NCBI RefSeq assembly: GCF_036057275.1
Contig: NZ_CP107945.1
Coordinates: forward strand, 8,060,001 to 8,124,000
DNA: 64,000 nucleotides
Direction of reading: 5' to 3'
Origin: Streptomyces sp. NBC_00390
Lineage (GTDB): Bacteria > Actinomycetota > Actinomycetes > Streptomycetales > Streptomycetaceae
Notes under the pieces: model-generated
Told to the model about the DNA's origin: nothing
What the model saw: only the letters and a program-made list of their open reading frames with translations
Databases searched by the model: none
Position numbers and translations under genes: made by a program
In this document: in pieces, positions 33,172 through 41,479 of the stretch
Numbering within the stretch: position 1 is the first letter of the stretch
Layout: every line of letters begins with the position of its first letter

Positions 33172-33377
33172 GCCATGTCACCTGCGCCCATGTCCGGTGC
33201 ATTCGCGGCCAAGTAGCCTGAGTGCGCCCCGGAGCTGCCGAGGTCGGTGGCCGGCCGGCCTGCGGCAACCACCCTGCCCCGGCCCACGCCGTCCCGCTCG
33301 GCCGTGACGATCCAGGTCTTGCCCCGTCGATGCGGCTTGCCCCAGCGTCCGAAGGACGCCGCGTGCGTCGTCGTCAT
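33168..33377 (-). CDS. 69-residue peptide coupled to the ABC exporter, possible precursor peptide
   Basis: ATG 33377 follows a GGGGGGCAGGG stretch. The peptide reads MTTTHAASFGRWGKPHRRGK, TWIVTAERDGVGRGRVVAAG, then RPATDLGSSGAHSGYLAANA and PDMGAGDMA. It has no signal peptide and no cysteine. The basic first half and the Gly/Ala/Ser-rich second half look like a leader-core split, but no known RiPP family was recognised and no modifying enzyme is adjacent. Its TGA overlaps the exporter start. It could instead be an unrelated small regulator. Confidence 0.5.
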   Translation of the reverse strand: MTTTHAASFGRWGKPHRRGKTWIVTAERDGVGRGRVVAAGRPATDLGSSGAHSGYLAANAPDMGAGDMA

Positions 33378-33573
33378 CCCTGCCCCCCGATCCCCTTTGC
33401 CTTCTACGATGCCCCGCAACGGGCGCCCGGCCTCGAATCCGGCCGGACTTCTTGCGCACGTGACACGGCAACCTTGGTGACCGGCCCGGGGGGAGGCCGT
33501 GACGGTCGCATGCGCGGGCCGAGGACGATGCGCACCTGTTCACCTGGCGGGGAGTACCGGCATGGCTGTGCGC

Positions 33574-34272
33574 TCAGCGCTCACCGGCGGTTGCCGAGAG
33601 ACCCGCCTTGACGTGGCGTGTGAGGTCGTCGACGAGGACTTCCTCCCGTCCGGACCCGAGGACGTCGAGGATATGGCGGGCGACGTCCTCGGGGCTGGTC
33701 TTGGGCTGGTCCACGTCTGCCGCCATGTCGGTGTCGATGAAGGCAGCGTGAGCGGCGACCACCAGAGTGCTCTGGCCGCGCAGCTCTTCACGCAGGGCGT
33801 TGGTCATCGACCAGGCGGCCGCCTTGGAGACTCCGTACCCGCCGACCTGTGGCAGCGGGAGCCAGGACAGCACGGAGAGCATGTTGACCAGTGCGCCACC
33901 GCCGTTGCGTCCGAGCACCGGGGCGAAGGCCCGGCTCATAGACAGCGTGCCGAACAGGTTGGTCTCCAGGTCCGCGCGGGCGTCGTCGAACGTGGGCGCG
34001 GTCAGCAGTGAACTGCGGTGCATGACCCCGGCGTTGTTGACGAGCAGGTTGGTGTCCGCGCAGCGTTCGGCAGCGGCGGCGACATCGGCCGGGTCGGTGA
34101 TGTCCAGTCCGACGGGGACCAGGCCGGGGTCGGTCACGGTCCGGGGGTCACGGGCTCCGGCGTAGACGGTAGCGGCGCCGGCGGCCACAAGGGCAAGGGC
34201 GATGGCTCGCCCCAGGCCGCGGTTGGCCCCGGTCACGAGCGCGGTACAGCCGGCGATCTCGAAGGTGGTCAC
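33574..34272 (-). CDS. Short-chain dehydrogenase/reductase
   Basis: A 232-residue Rossmann oxidoreductase. The cofactor loop is TALVTGANRGLGRAIA, NNAG follows in LLVNNAGVMHRSS, and the active site is the serine in MLSVLSW with YGVSK (Y and K). The GTG start overlaps the thiolase stop (GTGA). It is the last gene of the operon thioesterase-thiolase-SDR. An NAD(P)H-dependent 3-hydroxyacyl or related step beside the thiolase is plausible. Confidence 0.9.
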   Translation of the reverse strand: MTTFEIAGCTALVTGANRGLGRAIALALVAAGAATVYAGARDPRTVTDPGLVPVGLDITDPADVAAAAERCADTNLLVNNAGVMHRSSLLTAPTFDDARADLETNLFGTLSMSRAFAPVLGRNGGGALVNMLSVLSWLPLPQVGGYGVSKAAAWSMTNALREELRGQSTLVVAAHAAFIDTDMAADVDQPKTSPEDVARHILDVLGSGREEVLVDDLTRHVKAGLSATAGER

Positions 34273-35450
34273 AAGTTCTCCAGAATGGTGGCGTTGGCCA
34301 GTCCGCCGGCTTCGCACATGGTCTGCAGTGCGTAGCGGGCGCCGCGAGCGCGCATGGCGTGGACGAGCGTGGTCATCAGGCGGGTGCCGCTGGCCCCGAG
34401 GGGGTGGCCGAGGGCGATGGCGCCGCCGTGGACGTTGACCTTTGCCGGGTCGGCGCCGGTCTCCTGGAGCCAGGCCAGGACGACACTGGCGAACGCCTCG
34501 TTGACTTCGAACAGGTCGATGTCGTCGAGGTCGAGACCGGCGCGGCGGAGCACCTTCTCGGTGGCCGGGATGACTCCGGTGAGCATGAGCAGGGGGTCGG
34601 AGCCGGTGACGGCGAAGCTGTGCAGCCGGGCGAGCGGCCGCAGCCCGAGGCGTGCCGCGGTCTCGCTGGAGGTGATCAGCACGGCGGAAGCGCCGTCGTT
34701 GACCGGGCTGCTGTTGCCTGCCGTGACCGACCAGTCGATGTGCGGGAACCGCTCGGCGAAGCCGGGGTCCTGGAATGCGGGCCGGAGCCCGGCGAGGATC
34801 TCGGGTGTGGTTCCGGGGCGTACCGACTCGTCGCGCGTGACCGGTCCACTGTCTGTGCGGACCGGGGCCGTCTCGATGTCGAAGAGCCCGGCCTCCCAGG
34901 CGGCGGCCGCCTTGGCGTGCGAGGCCGCGGCGAACTCGTCCATCGCGTTCCTGCCGAGAGACCACTGTGCGGCGATCAGCTCGGCGCTGATGCCCTGTGG
35001 CACCAGGCCCTCGGGATAGCGAGCGGCGATGCCGGGCCCGAACGGGTCCTTACCGGGCGGCACGTTGGACCACATCGGCACCCGGCTCATCGACTCCACA
35101 CCACCGGCGACCACGATGTCGTACGCCCCGGAGATGACCCCCTGGGCGGCGAAGTGCACCGCCTGTTGCGAGGATCCGCACTGCCGGTCGACTGTGGTGG
35201 CGGGCACGGACTCGGGGAAACCGGCCGACAGCCAGGCGTATCGAGTGGTGTTCATGGCCTGCTCACCGACCTGATCGACCGTGCCGCCCACGACGTCGTC
35301 GACGAGCGCCGGGTCGATCCCGCTGCGCTGGACAAGCGTACGGAGCGTGTACGCGAGCAGGTCGACCGGATGGACACCGGACAGCGCACCGCCCGGCTTT
35401 CCCTTGCCGATCGGGGTACGGACGGCCTCGACGACGACGGCGTCACGCAT
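34269..35450 (-). CDS. Thiolase (acetyl-CoA acetyltransferase family)
   Basis: A 393-residue thiolase. Catalytic residues are the cysteine in DRQCGSSQQAVHFAAQ, the histidine in GGAIALGHPLGASGTRLM and the second cysteine in QTMCEAGGLAN. NEAF is present in LFEVNEAFASVVL. ATG 35450 overlaps the end of the thioesterase gene by eight bases; an upstream in-frame alternative exists at 35468. It cleaves or forms 3-ketoacyl-CoA. With a thioesterase and an SDR in one operon, it likely serves breakdown of a particular acyl substrate under HxlR control. Confidence 0.94.
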   Translation of the reverse strand: MRDAVVVEAVRTPIGKGKPGGALSGVHPVDLLAYTLRTLVQRSGIDPALVDDVVGGTVDQVGEQAMNTTRYAWLSAGFPESVPATTVDRQCGSSQQAVHFAAQGVISGAYDIVVAGGVESMSRVPMWSNVPPGKDPFGPGIAARYPEGLVPQGISAELIAAQWSLGRNAMDEFAAASHAKAAAAWEAGLFDIETAPVRTDSGPVTRDESVRPGTTPEILAGLRPAFQDPGFAERFPHIDWSVTAGNSSPVNDGASAVLITSSETAARLGLRPLARLHSFAVTGSDPLLMLTGVIPATEKVLRRAGLDLDDIDLFEVNEAFASVVLAWLQETGADPAKVNVHGGAIALGHPLGASGTRLMTTLVHAMRARGARYALQTMCEAGGLANATILENL

Positions 35451-36258
35451 GGCGACCTTCCTCTGCACCGTCCCGGACGGTGGGCTGGATGATGCGGGCC
35501 TGCTGGGCCAGTGCCAGCAGGCGCCCGTCGCCGGACCACACGGTGCTGTCGTCGATCGCCCAGCCGCTGCCCGCGTGCTCGGTGCGCATGCGCACCAGCG
35601 CCCACCCGTCGACCGGGCCGGCGTCCAGGGCGTCGGTGAAGTGCACGGTCAGCTCGGCCGTCGGAACCGGACGCGGCGACGTCCATACGGCGAAGAGTGC
35701 GGGAGGCAGGGCGTCCGTGAGGATCACCACTGCCTCGGCGTCCAGCTGGCGCCCGTCGGCGAACCGTATCCACGCCACCAGTTCGGCCCGCTCCCCGCCG
35801 CCGAGCGGGCGTGCGCCGGTGGCCGGGCGGATCTCCAGATGCCGTGCGAACGGGGCCAACTCCTGGGGGAGGCCGATCGGCCCGCAGCCCTCCGGTCCCG
35901 GTACGGGCGGCGTCGGCCACGCACTGTACGCAGGCCCCGCACCACCCTGCCCGAAGAGCGCCGTTCCCGTCAGTGCCGCTTCGCCGCCCTGGCGCCCGGT
36001 GAACGTACTCACAGCGGCCCGGCGCCCTGCCCGAGGGGTATGAGTCGCGAAGTGCAGCGGCCGCTGGTCGACGGGAGTCAGGAAGTGCGTGATCAGCGTC
36101 CGCACCGGGCGGGGCTCCTCGCCCAGGGCGACCAGGTGGTCCCGTGCGGCGGTCAGCGCCAGCGCTGCGGAGTACCCGCCGTGCGCTCCGTCCCAGGACC
36201 ACCAGGACGGGTCGACACCGTCCACGGTCTTCCCGACGTCCAAGACTGGAATGCCCAT
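35443..36258 (-). CDS. Acyl-CoA thioesterase, double-hotdog TesB-like
   Basis: A 271-residue protein with two hotdog halves. The first has WWSWDGAHGGYSAALALTAA, with the conserved HGGY, and LITHFLTPVDQRPLHFATHT. The second has PPALFAVWTSPRPVPTAELT, then VHFTDALDAGPVDGWALVRM and DDSTVWSGDGRLLALAQQAR. This matches the actinobacterial thioesterase family 3 type. An AGGAGAT site precedes ATG. It is the first gene of the three-gene operon and is divergent from the HxlR regulator, whose operator is probably in the 85-bp gap. Substrate unknown. Confidence 0.87.
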   Translation of the reverse strand: MGIPVLDVGKTVDGVDPSWWSWDGAHGGYSAALALTAARDHLVALGEEPRPVRTLITHFLTPVDQRPLHFATHTPRAGRRAAVSTFTGRQGGEAALTGTALFGQGGAGPAYSAWPTPPVPGPEGCGPIGLPQELAPFARHLEIRPATGARPLGGGERAELVAWIRFADGRQLDAEAVVILTDALPPALFAVWTSPRPVPTAELTVHFTDALDAGPVDGWALVRMRTEHAGSGWAIDDSTVWSGDGRLLALAQQARIIQPTVRDGAEEGRHA

Positions 36259-36275
36259 GGCAATCTCCTGAGGTT

Positions 36276-36287
36276 AGTTTGAAAACT
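36276..36287. promoter_or_regulatory. Candidate HxlR operator
   Basis: AGTTTGAAAACT is a 5-2-5 dyad in an AT-rich island in the 85-bp gap between the divergent thioesterase operon and HxlR gene. It lies about 20 bp before the thioesterase start, where a repressor would block it. Confidence 0.5.
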
Positions 36288-36343
36288 GGATTCACCATAC
36301 CCGGGTGAGTAGGAAAATCAAACGCAATGGGTATCGTGGACAC

Positions 36344-36802
36344 ATGCCCGGATCCACGACCGCACGGCCCTGCTCCATCGCCGACGCCCTCGGCGTCATC
36401 GGTGAGAAGTACTCGCTTCTTGTTCTGCGCGAGGTGTTCTTCGGCGTGCACCGTTTCGATGCGATCGCCCGCAACGTCGGCTGCCCCCGCGACGTCCTCA
36501 CCGCCCGGCTGCGCAGACTCGTGGACGCCGGAGTTCTGGAGAGGCGGCTCTACCACGAGCGGCCGGCGCGGTACGAGTACCACGCCACCGCCGCCGGACG
36601 GGAGTTGAGGCCGGTGCTGCTCATGCTGATGGCCTGGGGCGACCGCCACCTCGCGGACGTGCCGCCCACCGTGTTCGAGCACTCCTGTGGAGCCGAACTC
36701 GACCCTGCGGTGATGTGCCGGGCCTGCGGGGGAGAGGTCCGTGCCGCCGATGTCACCCCTCACTTCCAGGTGCCGGGCTGGACCGCCGAGGGCGCGGCCT
36801 GA
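36344..36802 (+). CDS. HxlR family transcriptional regulator
   Basis: A 152-residue winged-helix regulator. The HxlR core is complete: CSIADALGVIGEKYSLLVLR, EVFFGVHRFDAIARNVGCPR and LTARLRRLVDAGVLERRLYH, with a cysteine at the usual redox-sensing position in the N-terminus. The C-terminal extension has HSCGAELDPAVMCRACGGEV, a cysteine set that may bind zinc. It faces the thioesterase-thiolase-SDR operon and is its likely repressor. ATG 36344 fits the domain start. Confidence 0.93.
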   Translation: MPGSTTARPCSIADALGVIGEKYSLLVLREVFFGVHRFDAIARNVGCPRDVLTARLRRLVDAGVLERRLYHERPARYEYHATAAGRELRPVLLMLMAWGDRHLADVPPTVFEHSCGAELDPAVMCRACGGEVRAADVTPHFQVPGWTAEGAA

Positions 36803-37108
36803 GTCCCTTGGGCGGGCTCTGGGGGAGAGGTGAATTCAGGTCCGGAACCGGCGCCTTCCGCGATCGCCTGTGAGCCCGCAGACCGATGTGGTCTGTCGGC
36901 GCCCGACGCTCAGTGCGCCCGTACGGTCGACGGCGCACCCGCGACCCCGGCGGTGGAACGGCCAGGTCGAAATCGGAGTGTCAGGGCGGCAGCTCGTGCG
37001 CCGACGCAGAGGGCCGGTCGAGGCGCACTCGTGCGCGCTCCGCCGCCTGTCGTTACGGAGTCACGCCACGGTTAGGGTGAGTCACCGTCGAACCGGAAGG
37101 AACCGCAC
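36803..37108. other. Intergenic region upstream of the TetR gene
   Basis: About 305 bp with no convincing gene; the plus-strand frames here are short and arginine-rich. At its right edge GGTGAGTCACC (37076-37086) is a 5-1-5 dyad directly before the ribosome binding site of the TetR gene, a likely autoregulatory operator. Confidence 0.45.
37076..37086. promoter_or_regulatory. Candidate TetR operator
   Basis: GGTGAGTCACC is a perfect 5-1-5 inverted repeat ending 22 bp before the GTG start of the TetR gene. TetR proteins usually use longer dyads, so this may be only the core. Confidence 0.4.
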
Positions 37109-37813
37109 GTGACCGGCACCCCTCGAAGCCCCCGTGCCCGCTTCCGCGAGCAGACGCGCGCCGAGATCAAGGACGCCGCACTCCAGCAGCTTGCCCAAGG
37201 CGGCACCTCGGCAGTCGCGCTGATCCGTATCGCCAAGAGCGTCGGTATGTCCGGACCCGCACTGTACCGCTACTTCGACAGCCGGGACGCGCTGCTGACC
37301 GAGCTGGTCCGCGACGCCTACGACGACCTCGCCGCGGCCGTCCGGCATGCCGCCTCAGGCATCAGCGCGCAGGCGACCCCGCGATCCCGTCTGCACACGC
37401 TCGCGGACGCCTACCGCACCTGGGCCGTGGCCCAGCCGCAACGCTATCTCCTCATCCAGGGCACACCCGTCCCCGGCTACACCGCTCCGCCGGACACGAT
37501 CGACCGGGCCCGCGCCGCCGCCATGACGCCTTTCCTGGCCGCCTTCGGCGCCGCCACGCCGACCGGTTCGGTCCAGCCGGTCGTCGACCAGATGACGGCC
37601 TGGACCCGGCAGGATCCCGCCGTCGCCGCGTGGGCCGCCGAGCACTCTCCGTCGCCCGGCACGGCTCTCGCCGGAGTCGTCCTGGCCTGGTCGCACATGC
37701 ATGGTGCCGTGAGCCTCGAAGTCTCCGGCCTGTTCACCGGTATGGGCCACACGGGCGACACGCTCCTCGCCGCGCAGATCGACGCCCTTGCCGACGCCTT
37801 CCGCCTCGCCTGA
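37109..37813 (+). CDS. TetR family transcriptional regulator
   Basis: A 234-residue regulator. The N-terminal HTH reads REQTRAEIKDAALQQLAQGG, then LIRIAKSVGMSGPALYRYFD. The C-terminal domain with SRLHTLADAYRTWAVAQPQR and YLLIQGTPVPGY matches the WHG/TetR_C_33 type common in Streptomyces. GTG 37109 has GGAAGGAA upstream. It precedes, on the same strand, an exported alpha/beta hydrolase and an SDR, which may be its targets. Confidence 0.92.
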   Translation: MTGTPRSPRARFREQTRAEIKDAALQQLAQGGTSAVALIRIAKSVGMSGPALYRYFDSRDALLTELVRDAYDDLAAAVRHAASGISAQATPRSRLHTLADAYRTWAVAQPQRYLLIQGTPVPGYTAPPDTIDRARAAAMTPFLAAFGAATPTGSVQPVVDQMTAWTRQDPAVAAWAAEHSPSPGTALAGVVLAWSHMHGAVSLEVSGLFTGMGHTGDTLLAAQIDALADAFRLA

Positions 37814-38036
37814 GCAGGCCACCACGGTGCTCGGTCCGACCTCCCGCTGCCGGCTTGCCGCGGTCGTCGCGGAGCCGACGGGATGACGAGCCGATACGCG
37901 TCGTAGCGCCGGGTGAGGCCGGTTTCACCCGGACGGCCCGTGGAATTCACCCGCATGCCCGCCGGGCCGCGCCTGCCCGGCGGTGCTCGGAAACGCTGAG
38001 GCCCAGGAAACCCCTCCCTCGGAAATGGGTATCAGC

Positions 38037-39023
38037 ATGGCTATACGTTCCGTCTTCGGTCACAGCCGTTCGCGTCGCGGGGGTGCGGTCACAGCCGTGC
38101 TCGCGGTCACGGCGTTCGCCGCCGTCGGGCCTGCCGCCGCCGCCGACGCCACGCCCACCGGGCCTGGGGACGGTGCCGGGTCCAAGCCCACTGTGGTGCT
38201 GGTGCACGGCGCGTTCGCCGACGCCTCCGGCTGGAACGGCGTCACCGAGCGCCTGCAGCGAGAGGGCTACAACGTCGTCGTCCCGGCCAATCCGCTGCGC
38301 GGACTTGCCGGTGACTCCGCCTACATCGCGAGCGTCCTCAAGGCCATCCAGGGCCCGATCGTGCTGGTCGGCCATTCCTACGGCGGCGCGGTGATCAGCA
38401 GCGCCGCCGCCGGAAACCCGTCGGTGAAGTCGCTGGTCTACATAGCCGCGTTCATGCCGGACAAGGGCGAAGCCCTGGGGCAGCTGGCAGCCAAGTTCCT
38501 CGGCAGCGAACTCGGCACCGCGCTCAAGCAGTCGCCGTTCCGGAACGCCGACGGTTCCAACGGCACCGACCTCTCCATCCAGCTCGCCAAGTTCCGCGAG
38601 GTGTTCGCCGCCGACCTCCCCGCGGCGACCACAGCGGTCATGGCCCGGTCCCAACGCCCCATCAGCGCCTCCGCGCTCATGGACAAGGCCCCTGCGGCGG
38701 CCTGGAGAACCATTCCGTCCTGGTCCATGATCGCCACTGGGGACAAGACCATCCCACCTGACCTGGAGCGGTTCGGGGCGAAGCGCGCCGGTTCGCACAC
38801 CGTCGAGGTCAACTCCTCTCACGTCGCGATGCTCTCCCACCCCGACGCGGTCACTGATCTCATCCGCCAGGCCGCCGCCGGCCGGCCGCCTGCGAAGCCG
38901 GCCCTGGCCGACACGGGCCCGAGCACCCTTGCACTCGCAGGTTTCGGTGCGGCCGCCACGGCAATGGTCCTCACGGGCGCCGGTCTGGTCCTGTCCAGCC
39001 GGCGTCGGGGCCCCGCCCGCTGA
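38037..39023 (+). CDS. Secreted alpha/beta hydrolase with an LAxTG sortase-E anchor
   Basis: A 328-residue exported esterase-like protein. The basic N-terminus (RSVFGHSRSRRGG) and hydrophobic run end in AAAA at about residue 40. The hydrolase core has VVLVHGAFADASGW (oxyanion loop), VGHSYGGAV (nucleophile S), an acid near ATGDKTIPPD and histidine in NSSHVAMLSHPDAV. The tail is ALADTG, a helix and SSRRRGPAR, a class E sortase signal. It belongs to the AB_hydrolase_6 group with salicylate or methyl esterases. ATG 38037 or 38025 are possible starts. It is probably wall-linked and acts outside the cell. Confidence 0.88.
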   Translation: MAIRSVFGHSRSRRGGAVTAVLAVTAFAAVGPAAAADATPTGPGDGAGSKPTVVLVHGAFADASGWNGVTERLQREGYNVVVPANPLRGLAGDSAYIASVLKAIQGPIVLVGHSYGGAVISSAAAGNPSVKSLVYIAAFMPDKGEALGQLAAKFLGSELGTALKQSPFRNADGSNGTDLSIQLAKFREVFAADLPAATTAVMARSQRPISASALMDKAPAAAWRTIPSWSMIATGDKTIPPDLERFGAKRAGSHTVEVNSSHVAMLSHPDAVTDLIRQAAAGRPPAKPALADTGPSTLALAGFGAAATAMVLTGAGLVLSSRRRGPAR

Positions 39024-39098
39024 ACCACCGCGCACCGACCGGACGTTCTGCGACATCGCTGTGCGCAGAGGAACCCCCACAAGCCGCGAGGAGCCGTC

Positions 39099-39887
39099 AT
39101 GGATCTGCACCTGTCGGGCAAGGTGGCGGTGGTGACCGGTGCGAGCAAGGGCATCGGTCTGGCGGTCGTGCAGGCGCTGGCCGCCGAAGGTGCACGGGTG
39201 GCCGCCGCTGCCCGTACGCTCACGGAACCCCTGTCCGAACTGGCGGCCGACGATCAGGTCCTGCCCGTGTTCGTGGACCTCGCCACGCCCGAAGGCCCCG
39301 CCCATCTGGTCGCCGAAGCCGTCTCGTCGTTCGGCGGCCTGGACATTCTCGTCAACAACGTCGGTGCCGTCCGACCGCGCCCAGCAGGCTTTCTGTCTGT
39401 CACCGACGAGGACTGGAACTGGAGTCTGACGATCAACTTCCTTGCCGCGGTCCGCACCACGCGAGAGGCGCTGCCTCACCTGATCGACAGCGGCAACGGC
39501 GCGGTCGTGACGGTCGGTTCGGTCAACTCCTTCCTGCCCGATCCGGCCGTCATCGACTACTGCGCGGGAAAGGCGGCACTGGCCAACTTCTGCAAGGCTC
39601 TGTCCAAGGAGGTCGGACCCCACGGAGTACGCGTCAACACGGTCAGCCCCGGACCGGTGGCGACGGACCTCTGGCTCGGCGACGAGGGGGTCGCCGCCAC
39701 CGTCTCCGCGGCCGGCGGCGTTGACGCGGAGGCCGTCGCCCGGGAGGTCGCGGGCCGGGCAGTGACCGGCCGATTCACCCGTCCCGAGGAGGTTGCCGAC
39801 CTGGTCCTGATGCTGGCCGGCGACCGCACGGGCAATGTGACCGGTTCCGACTTCGTCATCGACGGTGGACTCGTCACGACCCTCTGA
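39099..39887 (+). CDS. Short-chain dehydrogenase/reductase (FabG-like)
   Basis: A 262-residue SDR. It has VAVVTGASKGIGLAVVQALA, ILVNNVGAVRPRP, VGSVNSF with the catalytic serine, and DYCAGKAAL with Y and K. The end, FVIDGGLVTTL, is typical of classical SDRs. A GAGGAG site is six bases from ATG. It follows the anchored hydrolase by 75 bp and may be co-transcribed. Substrate unknown. Confidence 0.92.
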   Translation: MDLHLSGKVAVVTGASKGIGLAVVQALAAEGARVAAAARTLTEPLSELAADDQVLPVFVDLATPEGPAHLVAEAVSSFGGLDILVNNVGAVRPRPAGFLSVTDEDWNWSLTINFLAAVRTTREALPHLIDSGNGAVVTVGSVNSFLPDPAVIDYCAGKAALANFCKALSKEVGPHGVRVNTVSPGPVATDLWLGDEGVAATVSAAGGVDAEAVAREVAGRAVTGRFTRPEEVADLVLMLAGDRTGNVTGSDFVIDGGLVTTL

Positions 39888-40246
39888 AGGGGCACTACCG
39901 TCCCGTCCTCCTCCTGCTCCACGGCCCGGGCAAGGAGGGGCGCGATCATGGGGCTGACCGGCCCCGATCCGGGAGTCCTGATCTGCCCGGACTGCAGCCG
40001 AGTGAGATCGTCATATCAGGGCACACCGTCTTTTAGCTCATATATGGCCTGATATGTGCGGCGGTGCCTGCTCGCCGGTGGAGGTGACCGGCACGAGCGG
40101 GCGAGTCTCGTCGCTCGTGGGCAGACCTCCGCCGATCGGGCGTGCCGAGGAATGAGCTCCGGCGTGTGGGCGAGGTTCTCACCTGGCACCCGGTTTATCT
40201 GGGTCGGCGCTCCTCGCGGGCCCTTGTCGCCGAAACGGACTGGTGG
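39888..40246. other. Intergenic region with a spaced palindrome
   Basis: About 360 bp without a gene I can support. It contains an AT-rich island at 40010-40060 with the inverted repeat described separately. A plus-strand frame is open from 40142 into the methyltransferase, but its first 35 codons look non-coding. Confidence 0.4.
40012..40056. promoter_or_regulatory. Spaced 9-bp inverted repeat in an AT-rich island
   Basis: CATATCAGG (40012-40020) and CCTGATATG (40048-40056) are perfect inverted copies 27 bp apart. Between them CATATATG forms a further palindrome. The island is strikingly AT-rich against the window. It is about 190 bp upstream of the methyltransferase and may be an operator pair or promoter. 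Confidence 0.4.
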
Positions 40247-41224
40247 GTGACCATCGTGCACCGAGCAAAAAAGGCCTCTTCCTACAAAGGCACGTCATCG
40301 AAGGCGATCCTTCATCAGTACGACTTCCTGGGCGACTTCTACCGGCTCACCCTGGGACCGGAGCTCGTCTATTCCTACGGCATGTGGGAGGAGGGCGACA
40401 CCCTCGAATCAGCACAACTGCGCAAGCTCGACCACCACGCGGAGGCAGCCCGCGCGGTGGGCGCTGAGCGGGTCCTCGACGTCGGCTGCGGATGGGGCAG
40501 CCTCCTGCACCGGCTGGTGGAGACCCACCACGTCAAACACGCCGTAGGGATCACGATGAGCCCCGGCCAGGCCGCGTGGGCGCGCGACCAGCACTGGCCG
40601 GGCTGCGAGGTCCGGACCGAGAACTGGTTCGACCACGAACCGGACGGGCCCTACGACGCCATCATCGCGATCGAGGCGATCGAGCACTTCGCCGGCAACA
40701 CCATGTGGCGGGCAAAACGCATCGCCCGCTACCGGGAGTTCTTTGAGCGCTGCCATTCCTGGCTGCGGCCGACCGGACGGCTCTCCCTGCAGGCCAACGC
40801 CTGGAACGACCGAGGATGGCTGACCTCCCTCCTGCTCTCTCCCGAGCAGCTGGCTTCGGCCGGCGGGAGGGGAAGCGGCAGGGAACGCCTCGGCCTCCGA
40901 GCGATCCAGGGCGGCGTCAAGAACGTACGTGAAGGCCTTCACGCGTCACGGAAGGTGTTCCCTGAGTGCTTCCTGCCGACTCGGGTCGAGCTGGCGGAAG
41001 CCGCCGACGGCCTGTTCCGGGTGGTTGAGACGCGAAGCGACCCCGCTGACGGCGTACGCACGGTACGGACCTGGCTGGAACGGGCAGAGGCCAACCGTGC
41101 GCGCGGCGCGGAGCTCATCGGCGAAGCCGCGGTGTCGGACATTCTCAGGGAGCAGAGGACCGCGCTCAGGTTCCTGCGTGAGGGGCGCTTCACGGTCGTC
41201 CGCATGGTCTTCGAGAAGGTGTGA
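40247..41224 (+). CDS. Cyclopropane-fatty-acid-synthase-like SAM methyltransferase
   Basis: A 325-residue methyltransferase of the CFA/CmaS type. The signature is the start IVHRAKKASSYKGTSSKAIL, then HQYDFLGDFYRLTLGPELVY and SYGMWEEG, followed by SAM motif I VLDVGCGWGSLL, GITMSPGQAAWARDQ, and IIAIEAIEHFAG. Real CFA synthases act on membrane lipids; this one is shorter and may modify a natural product or lipid. GTG 40247 fits the domain start; 40142 is an alternative. It stands alone between the SDR and the VanW gene. Confidence 0.85.
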   Translation: MTIVHRAKKASSYKGTSSKAILHQYDFLGDFYRLTLGPELVYSYGMWEEGDTLESAQLRKLDHHAEAARAVGAERVLDVGCGWGSLLHRLVETHHVKHAVGITMSPGQAAWARDQHWPGCEVRTENWFDHEPDGPYDAIIAIEAIEHFAGNTMWRAKRIARYREFFERCHSWLRPTGRLSLQANAWNDRGWLTSLLLSPEQLASAGGRGSGRERLGLRAIQGGVKNVREGLHASRKVFPECFLPTRVELAEAADGLFRVVETRSDPADGVRTVRTWLERAEANRARGAELIGEAAVSDILREQRTALRFLREGRFTVVRMVFEKV

Positions 41225-41316
41225 GCCCGCTCTCGGACGGCCGGGCGGCGCTTCACCCGCGGGCGGCGCTCTAGGCCGCCGCGCACCGTCTGCCCTGCTC
41301 GAAGCGGGTGCGACCC

Positions 41317-41339
41317 CTCAAGTGCTGCGGGCACTCGAG
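41317..41339 (+). terminator. Probable hairpin terminator after the methyltransferase
   Basis: CTCAAGTGC (41317-41325) pairs with GCACTCGAG (41331-41339) across TGCGG, with one G-U pair. It lies 93 bp after the methyltransferase stop. Confidence 0.5.
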
Positions 41340-41479
41340 CGATGTCCTCTGGCGTGACAAGAATTACACATTCAACACATTTAGTCGGTTTTGGTGAATT
41401 ATTTCGTGCGAATCCAGGCGCGCTGGGGCTGTTCTTGCTGCCCCGACGTGTCATTCCGGCCGATCATCACGGGAGAAAC

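Noticed and set aside
37070..37095. Iron-box-like TTAGGGTGAGTCACC before the TetR gene
   Set aside because: Too many mismatches to the DmdR consensus; the simple dyad is a more modest explanation.
37947..39623. A 558-codon minus-strand frame across the hydrolase and SDR genes
   Set aside because: It spans two genes with clear catalytic motifs on the other strand.
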